Source: Achromobacter marplatensis (GTDB lineage: Bacteria > Pseudomonadota > Gammaproteobacteria > Burkholderiales > Burkholderiaceae_B). From it: DNA of 64,000 nt. Shown piece by piece: positions 53,505 through 63,260 of this stretch. A model generated the notes under the pieces. The model made no database searches. It saw nothing but the letters and a program-made list of their open reading frames with translations, and had not been told where the DNA came from. The stretch spans positions 186,001 to 250,000 of the forward strand of contig NZ_NJIG01000004.1 of NCBI RefSeq assembly GCF_002209535.1. Direction: 5' to 3'. The first letter of the stretch is position 1; each line of letters opens with the position of its first letter. Position numbers and translations under genes: made by a program.

Positions 53505-53987
53505 TCAGGGCAGCAGGAACGCGCCGCGCAGCCATTGCGGCTGGCCGGCGTCGAACACCACGGCATCAAAGCGCGCCGCCGGCTGCCTTCCCTGCCAGTG
53601 ACGCCGGGCCAGTTCCGGCAGCCATTGCGCCGCGGCGCGGGTCAACCGGGCCTGCTTGTCGCGGCCGATGCTGGCCGCCGCACCGCCAAAGCGCGTGCGT
53701 CCCCGTGCCCGGACTTCAACGAAGACCAGCGTGTCGCCGTCCCGCATGGCCAGGTCGATCTCGCCCGCCCGCGTCCACAGGTTGCGGGCCAGCAGCACCA
53801 GGCCTTGGGCCTGCAGCAGGCGCAGCGCGGCGTCTTCGTGCTGGTCGCCGCGGCGTTGCATGGGCGAGCGGCGCGGGGGCGCGTCCTCGGGGGCTGCGCG
53901 CTGCCGGGCGCGGCGGCGGCGCTTGTCGGCCCGGCGGCGGGCCGCCAGCGCCAGTTCACAGGCCAGGCGCAGCGTGTCGTCCGTCAT
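53505..53987 (-). CDS. yraN: UPF0102 (YraN) nuclease-like protein
   Basis: 160-aa restriction-endonuclease-fold protein of unknown cellular role. The PD-(D/E)xK-like core reads [32 protein letters not shown], with Glu, Asp and the VEV strand. It has an N-terminal extension of about 45 Arg/Ala-rich residues ([19 protein letters not shown]), longer than the usual 120-aa family member. It is divergent from rsmI, as in E. coli and many proteobacteria. Confidence 0.85.
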   Translation of the reverse strand: MTDDTLRLACELALAARRRADKRRRRARQRAAPEDAPPRRSPMQRRGDQHEDAALRLLQAQGLVLLARNLWTRAGEIDLAMRDGDTLVFVEVRARGRTRFGGAAASIGRDKQARLTRAAAQWLPELARRHWQGRQPAARFDAVVFDAGQPQWLRGAFLLP

Positions 53988-54055
53988 GGGGGGCTTCCGA
54001 AATAGGCGGGCATTGGCGGCTACACTGACATGGTTTTCCGTGTCAGTAGGCTGCA

Positions 54056-54991
54056 ATGAATCAAAATGTCTCACCCCCGCCTGCCGGCGATGCCTGGAGC
54101 CGCGTTGCCGAACGCGTGGCCGGGCAGCATTGGCCCGCGTCGACCTTGTACGTGGTGGCCACGCCGATCGGCAATCTGGGCGACTTGGGGCTGCGAGCCT
54201 GGCATGCCCTGCAACGCGCCGATGTCATCGCGGCCGAAGACACGCGCGCCAGCCGTACCCTGCTGGACGCCTGGGGCGTCAGCACGCCGCTGATGGCGGC
54301 CCACCGCCACAACGAGGCCGCCGCTGCCCAAACCATCTGCGAACGCCTGGCCCAGGGCCAGCGCGTGGCGCTGGTGTCCGATGCGGGCGCGCCCGCCGTC
54401 AGCGATCCGGGCGCCCGCGTGGTGCGCGCGGTGCGCGAGGCCGGTTTCACCGTCGTGCCGGTGCCGGGTCCCAGTGCGGTGATCGCGGCCTTGATGGGCA
54501 GCGGCGTCACCACCGACGAAAACCCGGCCTATGCCTTCGCCGGCTTCCCGCCGCCCAAGGCCGTGGCCCGCCAACGCTGGCTGCGTTCGTGGTGCGCCTT
54601 GCCTGCGCCTGTCGTCATGTTCGAATCGCCGCACCGGTTGGCCGCCACGCTGGCCGACCTGCTGGAAGTCTGCGGCCCCGACCGCCAACTGACCGTGGCG
54701 CGCGAACTCACCAAACGGTTCGAAGAAATCGCCACCATTACGCTGGGCGAAGCCGCGGCCTGGCTGGCGGCCGACTCGCATCGCGAACAAGGCGAATTCG
54801 TGCTGATCGCGCACGCCCAGGCCGGTCAAGACGTCGACGAGGAAGCCGACCCGCGCACCGATGTGCTGCTGGACGCGTTGCTGGAATCGATGTCCGTGCG
54901 CGACGCCGCCCGCGTGGCCGCCAAGGTCACGGGCGTGGCCCGCGACGTGTTGTACAACCGGGCGCTGGCCCGCAAGAAGTCGTCGGAGTAA
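54056..54991 (+). CDS. rsmI: 16S rRNA 2'-O-methyltransferase RsmI
   Basis: 311-aa SAM-dependent enzyme that methylates the 2'-OH of C1402 in 16S rRNA, in the decoding centre. It has the tetrapyrrole-methylase fold: [54 protein letters not shown] and [18 protein letters not shown]-terminal RsmI-specific helical tail follows ([13 protein letters not shown]). It is divergent from yraN; ogt begins 3 nt downstream. Confidence 0.95.
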   Translation: MNQNVSPPPAGDAWSRVAERVAGQHWPASTLYVVATPIGNLGDLGLRAWHALQRADVIAAEDTRASRTLLDAWGVSTPLMAAHRHNEAAAAQTICERLAQGQRVALVSDAGAPAVSDPGARVVRAVREAGFTVVPVPGPSAVIAALMGSGVTTDENPAYAFAGFPPPKAVARQRWLRSWCALPAPVVMFESPHRLAATLADLLEVCGPDRQLTVARELTKRFEEIATITLGEAAAWLAADSHREQGEFVLIAHAQAGQDVDEEADPRTDVLLDALLESMSVRDAARVAAKVTGVARDVLYNRALARKKSSE

Positions 54992-54994
54992 GGC

Positions 54995-55579
54995 ATGGTG
55001 TATTCAACGGTCGTGTCGAACAAACCCGCCGACCCCCTCGAACCGATCGCTTACCGCGACATGGCCACGCCGCTGGGCGAACTGCGCCTGGTGGCCAGCC
55101 CCAAGGGCCTGCGCGGCGCGTGGTTCACCGATCAGGAATTGCTGCCCTCGGCCGAAGGCTGGACGCATACGGAAACCGATCCCATCCTGGAACAGGCGCG
55201 GCGCGAGCTGGAAGAGTGGTTCGCGGGCAAGCGCCAGGGTTTCGACGTGGCGCTCGACCCGGTCGGCACGACGTTCCAGCACAAGGTCTGGCATGCGTTG
55301 TGCGCCCTGGATTTCGGCAAGCTCACCAGCTATGGCGATCTGGCGCGCACCGTAGGGCGGCCCAAGGGCGCCCAGGCGGTCGGTGGCGCGGTCGGCCGCA
55401 ATCCGATCATCATCATCATCCCCTGTCACCGCGTGATCGGGGCCGATACCTCGCTGACGGGATTTGGCGGCGGGTTGCCGCGCAAGCAGGCGCTACTGGC
55501 GCACGAAGGCAATCGGTACGTCAGCCGCAACGCGCGGGCGCGCCGCGTCTGCGACGGGCAGGCCGAATTGCCCTGGTAA
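54995..55579 (+). CDS. ogt: methylated-DNA-[protein]-cysteine S-methyltransferase
   Basis: 194-aa suicide repair protein that removes O6-alkyl groups from guanine. The active site PCHRVIG contains the acceptor C144. The helix-turn-helix region TSYGDLARTVGRPKGAQAVGGAVGRNP precedes it. An N-terminal ribonuclease-like domain completes the Ogt form; there is no Ada-type metal/regulatory domain. It follows rsmI by 3 nt, so it is probably co-transcribed. Confidence 0.94.
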   Translation: MVYSTVVSNKPADPLEPIAYRDMATPLGELRLVASPKGLRGAWFTDQELLPSAEGWTHTETDPILEQARRELEEWFAGKRQGFDVALDPVGTTFQHKVWHALCALDFGKLTSYGDLARTVGRPKGAQAVGGAVGRNPIIIIIPCHRVIGADTSLTGFGGGLPRKQALLAHEGNRYVSRNARARRVCDGQAELPW

Positions 55580-55610
55580 GCATAGCGGCTGACGCGGGCG
55601 GGCCCGTCGC

Positions 55611-56567
55611 TTATTGCGTGGCGATGCTCGGCAGGATGCCGATGCGGTCCGAGACCAACTGCACGTCGTTCATGGCGCTTTGCCGATCGGGGTAGGGCCC
55701 GATCCTGACCCGGTACAGGTTGTTGGACTGCTCTACCTGGGCGGGCGGCGCGCCCGCTGCGCCCAACTGCGAATTGATGCGGGCGACGAGCGATTGCGCG
55801 TTGGCCGGCTGGCTGAACGCGCCGACCTGCAGATACACCGTGCCGGCGCCGCCCGACGGGGCCTGGCGAACCGGCGCGGAGCCGGGCGCGGGGCCTGGCA
55901 GCGGCTCGGCCGTCAGCGCGACGGGCGTGGCGGCCACCGGCGCCATTACGGGCATCGAGCCCGTGGCCGATGCGGGTTCCGGTGCGGCCGGCGCGCCTTG
56001 CGAGGCCAGGCGCCGGATCTCTTCCTGCGGAATGCTCTCTACCACCACCTGACCGCTGCCCGGCCCGATGATGCCCAGCTTGTACGCAGCGACGTACGAC
56101 AGGTCCATGATCCGGTCGCTATGGAACGGCCCGCGGTCGTTCACCCGCACGACGATCGTCTTGCCGTTGACCAGGCTGGTGACGCGCGCATAGCTGGGGA
56201 TCGGCAGCGTCGTGTGGGCGGCCGTCATGGCGTACATGTCGTAGGACTCGCCGATGGACGTGGAATTGCCGTGGAATTTCTTGCCGTACCAGGACGCGAT
56301 GCCGCGCTGCTTGTACGGCTGGCCGCTGGTGTCGGGCACATAGCGCTGGCCGAACACCACGTACGGCCGGTTGGCGCCGCTGGCGTAGGGTTCGATGCGC
56401 GGCACCGCATCGGGCACCTGGTCCAGGTTCGACGGGGGATTCGCATCCGGGCCGTCGTCCTTGTAATACCCGCCGCCCTTTTTGCGTCCACCGGTGGAAG
56501 AACATCCGGCCACGGCAATGGCCAGCAACAGCATCAGGATCAGGTGGAGCGGGCGGGACAGGGTCAT
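55611..56567 (-). CDS. rlpA: septal ring lytic transglycosylase-like lipoprotein RlpA
   Basis: 318-aa outer-membrane lipoprotein with lipobox VAGC (C22). The double-psi beta-barrel domain (about 95-185) has ASWYGKKFHGNSTSIGESYDM and VRVNDRGPFHSDRIMDLSYVAAYKLG, with the catalytic Asp of active RlpA. After an Ala/Pro-rich linker, a C-terminal SPOR domain (VYLQVGAFSQPANAQSLVARI onward) binds denuded glycan at the septum. Its start overlaps the rapZ stop by 4 nt. Confidence 0.93.
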   Translation of the reverse strand: MTLSRPLHLILMLLLAIAVAGCSSTGGRKKGGGYYKDDGPDANPPSNLDQVPDAVPRIEPYASGANRPYVVFGQRYVPDTSGQPYKQRGIASWYGKKFHGNSTSIGESYDMYAMTAAHTTLPIPSYARVTSLVNGKTIVVRVNDRGPFHSDRIMDLSYVAAYKLGIIGPGSGQVVVESIPQEEIRRLASQGAPAAPEPASATGSMPVMAPVAATPVALTAEPLPGPAPGSAPVRQAPSGGAGTVYLQVGAFSQPANAQSLVARINSQLGAAGAPPAQVEQSNNLYRVRIGPYPDRQSAMNDVQLVSDRIGILPSIATQ

Positions 56568-57442
56568 GCGGATTCGACGGGCAATTGGTTGCGGTGGCGC
56601 ACCAGCAGGGGATCGTGGTCGGCAAAGCGCAGTGCCAGCTGTTCGACCACATAGACCGAGCGGTGCTGGCCGCCGGTGCAGCCGATCGCCACGGTGAGGT
56701 AGTTGCGGGTGTCCTGGGTGTACTGCGGCAGCCAGCGGTTCAGAAAGCCGGCGATGTCGTCGATCATCTGCCCGACCTGCTCGTACCCGGCCAGCCACGT
56801 GGCTACGGGCTCGTCGCGGCCGGTCAGCGGACGCAGGTTGCGGTCGTAGTGCGGGTTCGGCAGGCAGCGCACGTCAAACACCAGATCGGCGTCGCCGGGC
56901 ACGCCGCGCTTATAGGCGAAGGATTCGAACGTCAGCACCAGCGGCGCGCGGTCGGCCTGGATCAGGTCGCGGACCCAGGCGCGCAATTGGCCGGGCGTCA
57001 GGTCCGAGGTGTCAATCACGTGCTCTTGTTCGCGCAGCGGCGCCAGCAGTTCGCGCTCCAGCGCGATGCAGTCGGTCAGCGAGGGCGCGGTGCCGCCGCG
57101 CTGCAGGCGATCGGTCAGCGGATGGCGGCGGCGGGATTCGGAGTAGCGCTGCACCAGCGTGGCGGTGTTGGCGTCCAGGAAGACCACGCGCAGGCTGGTG
57201 CCCATGGCGCGCAGGGCCGTGACCACATCGGGCAGTTCCGCCAATTCGCCGGGGGACCGGACGTCGATGGCGACGGCAACGCGCTCCAGGCCGTCATCGC
57301 GTGCGTTGGCGATGAACTCGGTCAGGAAGCGCACGGGCAGGTTGTCGACGCAGGTGTAGCTCGCATCCTCGAGCATGCGCAGGGCAACGGATTTGCCTGA
57401 GCCTGAGATGCCGGTGACAAGGACGACTTTCAACATGGACAT
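56564..57442 (-). CDS. rapZ: RNase adapter / nucleotide-binding protein RapZ
   Basis: 292-aa P-loop protein that in E. coli delivers the GlmZ sRNA to RNase E. The Walker A is VTGISGSGKS. The C-terminal RapZ domain has FDVRCLPNPHYDRNLRPLTG and VAIGCTGGQHRSVYVVEQLA, the invariant RNA-binding and metabolite pocket motifs. ATG 57442 or 57436 can start it; neither has a clear ribosome site. It is separated from hprK by a cytochrome/MocR insertion, although these genes are commonly neighbours. Confidence 0.94.
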   Translation of the reverse strand: MSMLKVVLVTGISGSGKSVALRMLEDASYTCVDNLPVRFLTEFIANARDDGLERVAVAIDVRSPGELAELPDVVTALRAMGTSLRVVFLDANTATLVQRYSESRRRHPLTDRLQRGGTAPSLTDCIALERELLAPLREQEHVIDTSDLTPGQLRAWVRDLIQADRAPLVLTFESFAYKRGVPGDADLVFDVRCLPNPHYDRNLRPLTGRDEPVATWLAGYEQVGQMIDDIAGFLNRWLPQYTQDTRNYLTVAIGCTGGQHRSVYVVEQLALRFADHDPLLVRHRNQLPVESA

Positions 57443-57622
57443 GATTGTGGCACGCTTTTTCCAGGACGATGCCGGCGGGATGGCATCTGATATGGCCGTA
57501 AACTGGGAATCTGCGCCTGTACCGTTTCAACTGCCCTGGCGTAAGCTTGGGGCCGGATACTTTGATCGATTCACTTACGCGCCCCGCCGTCATGCGCTTC
57601 GGGGGATTGGAATTCGACATAG

Positions 57623-58381
57623 ATGTTAGCCCTCATTTCCTTTCGTAGTGTTTCACTGCCGCGGTTTGGGGCGATTTTCCGCGTGATGGCCATGGCTGTT
57701 GTTGCCTTTATGACAACGTCCGCGCTGGCGCAGCCGGCCTCCCCAGACACCTTGCGCCCCGACACCATGGCGGCCCGGGTCGCGGCCTGTACGGCCTGTC
57801 ATGGGGCGCAGGGCCGGGCCGGCACCGACGGCTACTACCCGCGCCTGGCCGGCAAGCCGCAGGAATACCTGTATCACCAGCTCCTGAATTTCCGCGATGA
57901 CCGGCGCCAGTACCGCCCCATGGCGCATCTGCTGGCCGGTTTGCCCGACGACTACCTGCGCGAGATGGCCGCGTATTTCTCCGAACAGCACGTGCCGTAT
58001 CCGGCGCCCGTGCGCGCGCAGGTCTCCAGCGCCACGATGGAAGCGGGCCGCACGCTGGCCTTGAACGGCGACGCGGCCCGCGGCCTGCCCGCCTGTGCGT
58101 CCTGTCATGGCGCGGCCCTCAGCGGCCTGATGCCGGCCATCCCGGGCTTGCTCGGCTTGCCCCGCGACTACATCGGCTCGCAGATCGGCAGCTGGAAGAA
58201 CGGCTTGCGCCGCGCCGCCGCGCCCGACTGCATGGCGGACATCGCCGACAAACTTACCCCTACCGACATCGGCGCCCTGGCGGCGTGGCTGTCGTCGCAA
58301 CCGGTCGTCGAGCCCTATGCGCCCGAGGCCGCCGGATCGCTGCGCCTGCCCGCCGAGTGCGGCAGCCAGGCGCAACGCTGA
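57623..58381 (+). CDS. diheme cytochrome c4-like periplasmic protein
   Basis: 252-aa exported electron carrier with two heme c sites, CTACH (56-60) and CASCH (158-162), each starting a c4-like half. Between them is FSEQHVPYPAP. The signal segment is about 22-37 (ending ALAQ); the first ATG at 57623 gives a long n-region and ATG 57686 is an alternative. It lies 12 nt upstream of a triheme cytochrome gene, so both likely serve one electron chain, but no dehydrogenase is adjacent. Confidence 0.85.
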   Translation: MLALISFRSVSLPRFGAIFRVMAMAVVAFMTTSALAQPASPDTLRPDTMAARVAACTACHGAQGRAGTDGYYPRLAGKPQEYLYHQLLNFRDDRRQYRPMAHLLAGLPDDYLREMAAYFSEQHVPYPAPVRAQVSSATMEAGRTLALNGDAARGLPACASCHGAALSGLMPAIPGLLGLPRDYIGSQIGSWKNGLRRAAAPDCMADIADKLTPTDIGALAAWLSSQPVVEPYAPEAAGSLRLPAECGSQAQR

Positions 58382-58393
58382 GAGGGGGCCCCG

Positions 58394-59677
58394 ATGAAAC
58401 TGCTAAAGAGAATCCTGGGTGTGGTGTTGCTGGCGGCGGTCGTCACCGCAGGCAGCCTGTATTGGCTGGGCACGCGCGATGACACCAGCACGGGGCCTGC
58501 CGCGGCGTCGGCCGACGCCTCCACGCTGATCGAGCGCGGGCGCTACCTGGCGCTGGCGGGCAACTGCATGGCCTGCCACACCAGCCGGGGCGGCAAGGCG
58601 TTGGCCGGCGGCACACCGATACCGACGCCGTTTGGCACGGTGTATGGGCCGAACATCACGCCGGACGACAAGACGGGCATCGGCACCTGGACCGCCGACG
58701 ATTTCTGGCAGGCCCTGCACAACGGCAAGTCCAAAGACGGCACCTTGCTGTATCCGGCCTTCCCGTACACCGAATACACGCGCGTCACGCGCGCCGATGC
58801 CGACGCGCTTTATGCCTACCTGCGCAGCGTGGCGCCCGTCAGCCAGCCCAACCGTCCACCCGAACTCGACTTCCCCTACGACCAACGCGCCTTGCTGGCC
58901 GCGTGGCGCGCGCTGTATTTCAAGCCGGGCGTCCAGGAGCCCGAAGCGGGCCAGTCGGTGCAGTGGAATCGCGGGCGCTATCTGGTGGAAGGGCTGGGGC
59001 ACTGCGCCGCCTGCCATACGCCGCGCAACAGCCTGGGCGCGACGCGTTCGTCCGAATCGCTGACGGGCGGCGTCATTCCCGTGTTGGACTGGTACGCGCC
59101 GCCGCTCACGAACGACATGCAGACGGGCATGGGCCGCTGGACGGCGGCCGATATCGCGGCCTTGCTCAAGACCGGCATTTCGGCGCATTCCAGCGCCAGC
59201 GGCCCGATGGCCGAAGTGGTGCTGGGCAGCACGCAGCACCTCACGGATGACGACGCGCTGGCGATCGGCGTCTACATCAAGTCGCTGCCGGCCACGCCGG
59301 CCTCCCCGCAGCGGCAGAGGGTGGCGGCGGCGCCAGCCGCGATGGAACTGGGCAGCAAGATCTACGAACAGCAGTGCGCGCAATGCCATCAGGCCAAGGG
59401 CGAGGGCAGTGGCACCGCCTGGCCGGCGCTGGCGGGTAATCCCACGGTCACGGCGCCGTCGCCGGTCAACGTGATACGCATGGTGCTCGACGGCGGCTAT
59501 GCGCCGGCAACGGCCGCCAATCCCCGGCCGCACGGCATGCCGCCGTTCGGGCAGATCCTGAACGACAACGATATCGCCATGCTGGTGTCCTACTTGCGCA
59601 ATAGCTGGGGCAATGAGGCCGGCGGCGTCACCGCGCTGGAGGTCAAACGAGCGCGGGCGGCATCGACGTTGAATTGA
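58394..59677 (+). CDS. triheme cytochrome c, alcohol/gluconate dehydrogenase subunit type
   Basis: 427-aa membrane-anchored periplasmic protein with an N-terminal helix (about 5-25) and three heme sites: CMACH (58-62), CAACH (about 207) and CAQCH (about 335). TPIPTPFGTVYGPNITPD after the first heme is diagnostic for cytochrome subunits of membrane alcohol, aldehyde or gluconate dehydrogenases. The catalytic partner is not in the window. It may pass electrons to the c4-like protein encoded upstream. Confidence 0.88.
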   Translation: MKLLKRILGVVLLAAVVTAGSLYWLGTRDDTSTGPAAASADASTLIERGRYLALAGNCMACHTSRGGKALAGGTPIPTPFGTVYGPNITPDDKTGIGTWTADDFWQALHNGKSKDGTLLYPAFPYTEYTRVTRADADALYAYLRSVAPVSQPNRPPELDFPYDQRALLAAWRALYFKPGVQEPEAGQSVQWNRGRYLVEGLGHCAACHTPRNSLGATRSSESLTGGVIPVLDWYAPPLTNDMQTGMGRWTAADIAALLKTGISAHSSASGPMAEVVLGSTQHLTDDDALAIGVYIKSLPATPASPQRQRVAAAPAAMELGSKIYEQQCAQCHQAKGEGSGTAWPALAGNPTVTAPSPVNVIRMVLDGGYAPATAANPRPHGMPPFGQILNDNDIAMLVSYLRNSWGNEAGGVTALEVKRARAASTLN

Positions 59678-59684
59678 CGCCGTG

Positions 59685-61118
59685 CTAGCTTGATCGGACG
59701 GCGCGCGCGCAGGCTTGCCGCGCCAATTCGCCCAGCACGCGGATAGCGGTGTCGTGGGCGGCGTCCCAGGGGTGGCCATAGTTCAGGCGCAAGGCGCTGG
59801 CGAACTGGCCGCTTGCCGAAAATATCGGGCCCGGCGCCACGCTGATGCCGCGCGCCAACGCATCGCGGTGCAGGGCCAGGGCGTCCACCGCGGCGGGCAG
59901 TTCCAACCACAGGAAGAATCCCCCTTGCGGACGCGTCACGCGCGTGCCGGCCGGGAACTCTCGTGCAATCGCGTCGGCCATGCGCTCTTGCTGCGCCTGC
60001 AGCGTTTCGCGCAGACGGCGCAGATGGCGGTCGTAGCCGCCTTGTTCCAGGTACTCGGCGATGGCGCCTTGCGCGGGGCCGGAGGCGGACAGGGTGGAGG
60101 TCAGCTTCAGCCGCTGCACGCGTTGCGTGTAGCGCCCGGCGGAGGCCCAGCCGATGCGGTAGCCTGGGGCCAGGCATTTCGAGAACGACGAGCAGTGCAG
60201 CACCAGCCCCTGCTTGTCGTAGGCCTTGGCGGGCACGGGCCGCGCGGCGCCGAAATACAGTTCGCCGTAGACGTCGTCTTCGATCAGCGGGATGTCGTGG
60301 CGCGCCAGCAATTCGACCAGTTGCCGTTTCTTGTCGTCGGGCATCAGGCTGCCCAGCGGGTTCTGGAACTGCGTCATCAGCCAGCACGCTTTGGGCGCAT
60401 GCCGCTGGATGGCGGCTTCCATCGCGTCCAGGTCGATGCCGGTGCGCGGATGGGTGGGTACTTCCAGCGCCTTCAGCCCCAGCCGCTCCAGCGCCTGCAA
60501 GGCGCCATAGAACGTGGGCGCTTCCACGATGACGGTGTCGCCCGGCTGCGTGACCGCTTGCAGGCACAGGTTCAAGGCCTCTAGCGCGCCGTTGGTCACG
60601 ACGATATCGCTGGCGGGCACGTTGATGCCGCCGATCAGGTAACGCAGTGCGATCTGGCGGCGCAGGCCCGGATTGCCAGGGCTCAGGTCTTCGACGGTAT
60701 CCAGCGGGTTGTGGCGTTTCAGGTGCGAGGCCATCGCTTGTGCCAGCCGCGGCAGCGGAAACAGCAGGGGCGAGGGAAAGGCAGAGCCCAGCGGCGTCAC
60801 GTCGCGGTTGCGCACGGAACCCAGGATGTCGAAGATGCGTTCGCTGATTGCCAGCTCGGTGGAGTCACCGCCAGGGCACGACGCGCCGGGTTCAGGCGGC
60901 AGGGATTCCGCGGGGGCGTGGACGTAGTAGCCCGAACGCGGCTGGGCGCGAATGAGGCCCTGGGCTTCAAGCAGGTAGTACGCCTGGAATACGGTGGAGG
61001 GGCTGACGCCGCGCGCGGCGCAGGCGTCGCGCACGGACGGCAGCTTGTCGCCCACGCGCATCACGCCGTCACGGATCGACTTGGCGATCTCGGCGGCAAG
61101 TGTTTCGTACAGGCTCAC
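59685..61118 (-). CDS. MocR-type GntR regulator with aminotransferase domain
   Basis: 477-aa regulator. The N-terminal GntR winged helix (about 1-70: RDGVMRVGDKLPSVRDACAARGVSPSTVFQAYYLLEAQGL) is joined to a class I aminotransferase-fold domain. The PLP lysine is in CSSFSKCLAPGYRIGW. MocR proteins bind PLP or amino-acid adducts and regulate genes such as pdxST or transporters. The target is unknown; it is convergent with the cytochrome pair and upstream of nothing obvious. Confidence 0.88.
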   Translation of the reverse strand: MSLYETLAAEIAKSIRDGVMRVGDKLPSVRDACAARGVSPSTVFQAYYLLEAQGLIRAQPRSGYYVHAPAESLPPEPGASCPGGDSTELAISERIFDILGSVRNRDVTPLGSAFPSPLLFPLPRLAQAMASHLKRHNPLDTVEDLSPGNPGLRRQIALRYLIGGINVPASDIVVTNGALEALNLCLQAVTQPGDTVIVEAPTFYGALQALERLGLKALEVPTHPRTGIDLDAMEAAIQRHAPKACWLMTQFQNPLGSLMPDDKKRQLVELLARHDIPLIEDDVYGELYFGAARPVPAKAYDKQGLVLHCSSFSKCLAPGYRIGWASAGRYTQRVQRLKLTSTLSASGPAQGAIAEYLEQGGYDRHLRRLRETLQAQQERMADAIAREFPAGTRVTRPQGGFFLWLELPAAVDALALHRDALARGISVAPGPIFSASGQFASALRLNYGHPWDAAHDTAIRVLGELARQACARAVRSS

Positions 61119-61140
61119 GGTGCCGCGTGGCGACGCGCGT

Positions 61141-62067
61141 TCATTTGCTGCTTTGCAGGATCGCCATGGCTTGGCGTTCCATGAACTCGCCCAGCGTATC
61201 GATCCCGCGCAGCTTGAGTATCGTGTTGCGCACGGCGGCCTCGACCAGCACCGCCAAATTGCGGCCGGCGGCCACTTGCAGCATCACCTTGCGCACGGGC
61301 AGGCCCAGCATGTCTTGCGTGATGTCCTGCAGGGGTAGGCGTTCGAACTTGTCTTGCGCGGTGGCGCGCACCAGATGCACGATCAGCTTCAGCCGCATCT
61401 TCCGGCGCACCGAGGTCTCGCCGAAGATGGTGCGGATGTCCAGCAAGCCCAGGCCGCGCACTTCCAGCAGGTTCTGCAGCAGCTGCGGGCAGTGGCCTTC
61501 GATCATGTTGGGGGCGGTGCGCGAGAACTCCACGGCATCGTCGGCCACCAGGCCGTGTCCGCGCGAAATCAGTTCCAGCGCCAGTTCGCTTTTGCCCAGG
61601 CCGGATTCACCGGTGATCAGCACGCCCAGGCCCAGCACGTCCAGGAAGACGCCGTGCACGGTGGTGGTGGGCGCAAGCTTCTTGCCCAGGTAGATGCGCA
61701 GCAGGTCGATCAGTTGCGCGGCCGCCACCGGGGTCGACAAGAGCGGCACCTGATGCTGGTCGCATTGGTCGACCAGGTCTTGCGGCGGCGTCAGTCCGTC
61801 GGCCAGCAGGATGGCGGGCACGCCGCCGATCAGCAGCTCGTCCATGTGGTGCATGCGGCGACGCAGGTCGAACCGCGTGTAGTACGCCAGTTCTTCCTGC
61901 CCGAACACCTGGATGCGCGACGGGTGGATCAGGTTCAAGTGGCCGACGAGGTCGGCTGCCGCCATGCCGTCATCGGGAATCGCGCGGTCAGCGGCGCCTT
62001 GGCCCGAGATCCAGTTGAAGGGGATTTTGTCGGCGTTGTCGTCGACGAGTTCCTGCACCGTGAGCAT
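61141..62067 (-). CDS. hprK: HPr kinase/phosphorylase
   Basis: 308-aa bifunctional enzyme that phosphorylates and dephosphorylates Ser of HPr. Walker A is GESGLGKS (153-160), followed by [19 protein letters not shown] with the catalytic His/Asp region and the signature [16 protein letters not shown]. It follows ptsN by 21 nt, as part of a nitrogen-PTS gene group. No HPr gene is in the window. Confidence 0.95.
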   Translation of the reverse strand: MLTVQELVDDNADKIPFNWISGQGAADRAIPDDGMAAADLVGHLNLIHPSRIQVFGQEELAYYTRFDLRRRMHHMDELLIGGVPAILLADGLTPPQDLVDQCDQHQVPLLSTPVAAAQLIDLLRIYLGKKLAPTTTVHGVFLDVLGLGVLITGESGLGKSELALELISRGHGLVADDAVEFSRTAPNMIEGHCPQLLQNLLEVRGLGLLDIRTIFGETSVRRKMRLKLIVHLVRATAQDKFERLPLQDITQDMLGLPVRKVMLQVAAGRNLAVLVEAAVRNTILKLRGIDTLGEFMERQAMAILQSSK

Positions 62068-62088
62068 GGCAGCGTTTCCGCGGAGGGG

Positions 62089-62544
62089 TCAGAGTTGGCC
62101 GGTCGTGAGCATCTTGTGGACGATGGCCGGGTCGGCCTCCGTGGCCAGGGCCTCGCGCAATGCCTTGTTGGACATGAGTTGAGCGAGTTCGGCCAGGATG
62201 TCCAAGTGCTGCTGGGTGGCCGTTTCCGGCACCAGCAGGCAGAGCAGCATCGACACCGGTTGCCCGTCGGGCGCGTCGAAGGTGATGGGCTGCGCCAGGC
62301 GGATGAATGCCGCCAGCGCCTGCTCCAACCCCTTCACGCGGCCGTGGGGAACGGCTACGCCCTGCCCAAGGGCAGTGGAGCCAAGACGTTCCCGGGCAAA
62401 CAGGCTGTCGAACACGAGCGCGCGTGCCAAGCCATGGTTGTTTTCAAAAAGAAGGCCAGCTTGTTCGAACGCCCGTTTCTTGCTCGTGGCGAGCATATCG
62501 AGCACGACGTTGCCGGCGGGTAGGATGCGCGACAAATGATTCAT
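62089..62544 (-). CDS. ptsN: nitrogen-PTS EIIA component PtsN
   Basis: 151-aa phosphocarrier that takes phosphate from NPr/HPr. It regulates potassium transport and other processes and does not import sugar. The phosphorylated histidine is H67 in GVAVPHGRV. The sequence LLVPETATQQHLDILAELAQLM fits the mannitol/fructose EIIA fold. It lies between hpf and hprK on the same strand. Confidence 0.94.
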   Translation of the reverse strand: MNHLSRILPAGNVVLDMLATSKKRAFEQAGLLFENNHGLARALVFDSLFARERLGSTALGQGVAVPHGRVKGLEQALAAFIRLAQPITFDAPDGQPVSMLLCLLVPETATQQHLDILAELAQLMSNKALREALATEADPAIVHKMLTTGQL

Positions 62545-62921
62545 CGGATCATTATATGGTTATATGACGCAGTGCAATAAATTGGCCTTGCGCCGCGCCC
62601 ATTGCGTGGGCGGACGACGGCACGGCAAGAGCGACAGCATAGACTGATCACGCGGGATTGTGGGCATTCCAGGGGGCAACGCGGTGTCCAAATGGCCGGA
62701 TTCGGCCCGAAATGCCGGAAAACGACAACGCGCCTGCGATTCGCTGGAACAACCGGGAATTCGGGGACAAAGCTTCGTGGGGGAGTGACGCGGGAGGGGT
62801 AGTGCGGGGAGTTTGCCGATGCCCCGGCTGGACTGACGTCTAGCGGGACACCGGGACTTAGGCAGGATTTTTACAATCGCTGTTTAGCTTGATCGCCCAG
62901 GGCGAGTGATCATGAAGCGCA
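62545..62921. other. intergenic region between hpf and ptsN
   Basis: About 377 bp. Near the ptsN end it is AT-rich (TTATATGGTTATATGAC), a likely promoter for ptsN-hprK. A small hairpin (TCGCCC/GGGCGA around 62893) lies after the hpf stop. Open frames in it have no coding features that I can support. Confidence 0.4.
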
Positions 62922-63260
62922 TTACTGCTGGGGTGGCGAGAGGCTCGCCGCTTGCCGCTTCACGGACTCCGCTGAGTGACTTCGTACCTTGTCCTTGTGC
63001 TTGATGACCTGACGGTCGACTTTGTCAGCAAGAAGGTCTATGGCTGCATAGAGGTTTTCATCGGTTGCTTCACAATGAATGTCCTTACCGCTTAGACGCA
63101 TGGTGATTTCGGCTCTATGCCGCAGGGGCTCTACTGAGAGCATGACCTGGGTATCGATGACGTGATCGAAATGCCGCAGCACTCGCGCCAATTTGTTCAT
63201 GACATATTCCCGGATTGCCGGGGTGACGTCGAGGTGACGACCGCAGATGCTCAGGTTCAT
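62922..63260 (-). CDS. hpf: ribosome hibernation promoting factor (short HPF/RaiA family)
   Basis: 112-aa ribosome-binding protein of the short HPF class. The fold begins MNLSICGRHLDVTPAIREYV, and the RNA-contacting strand is EITMRLSGKDIHCEATDENLYAAID. A final Ser/Gln-rich tail ends the chain. It dimerises or inactivates ribosomes in stationary phase. It is on the same strand as lptB upstream and ptsN downstream. ATG 63260 is preceded by AAGGAGA. Confidence 0.94.
   Translation of the reverse strand: MNLSICGRHLDVTPAIREYVMNKLARVLRHFDHVIDTQVMLSVEPLRHRAEITMRLSGKDIHCEATDENLYAAIDLLADKVDRQVIKHKDKVRSHSAESVKRQAASLSPPQQ

Noticed and set aside
53656..55695. 679-codon plus-strand frame across rsmI and ogt
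   Set aside because: Arg/Gly/Ala-rich out-of-frame translation; rsmI and ogt occupy the correct frames with conserved motifs.
62602..62843. Small plus-strand open frames between ptsN and hpf
   Set aside because: No homology pattern, no ribosome site, and composition like non-coding DNA.
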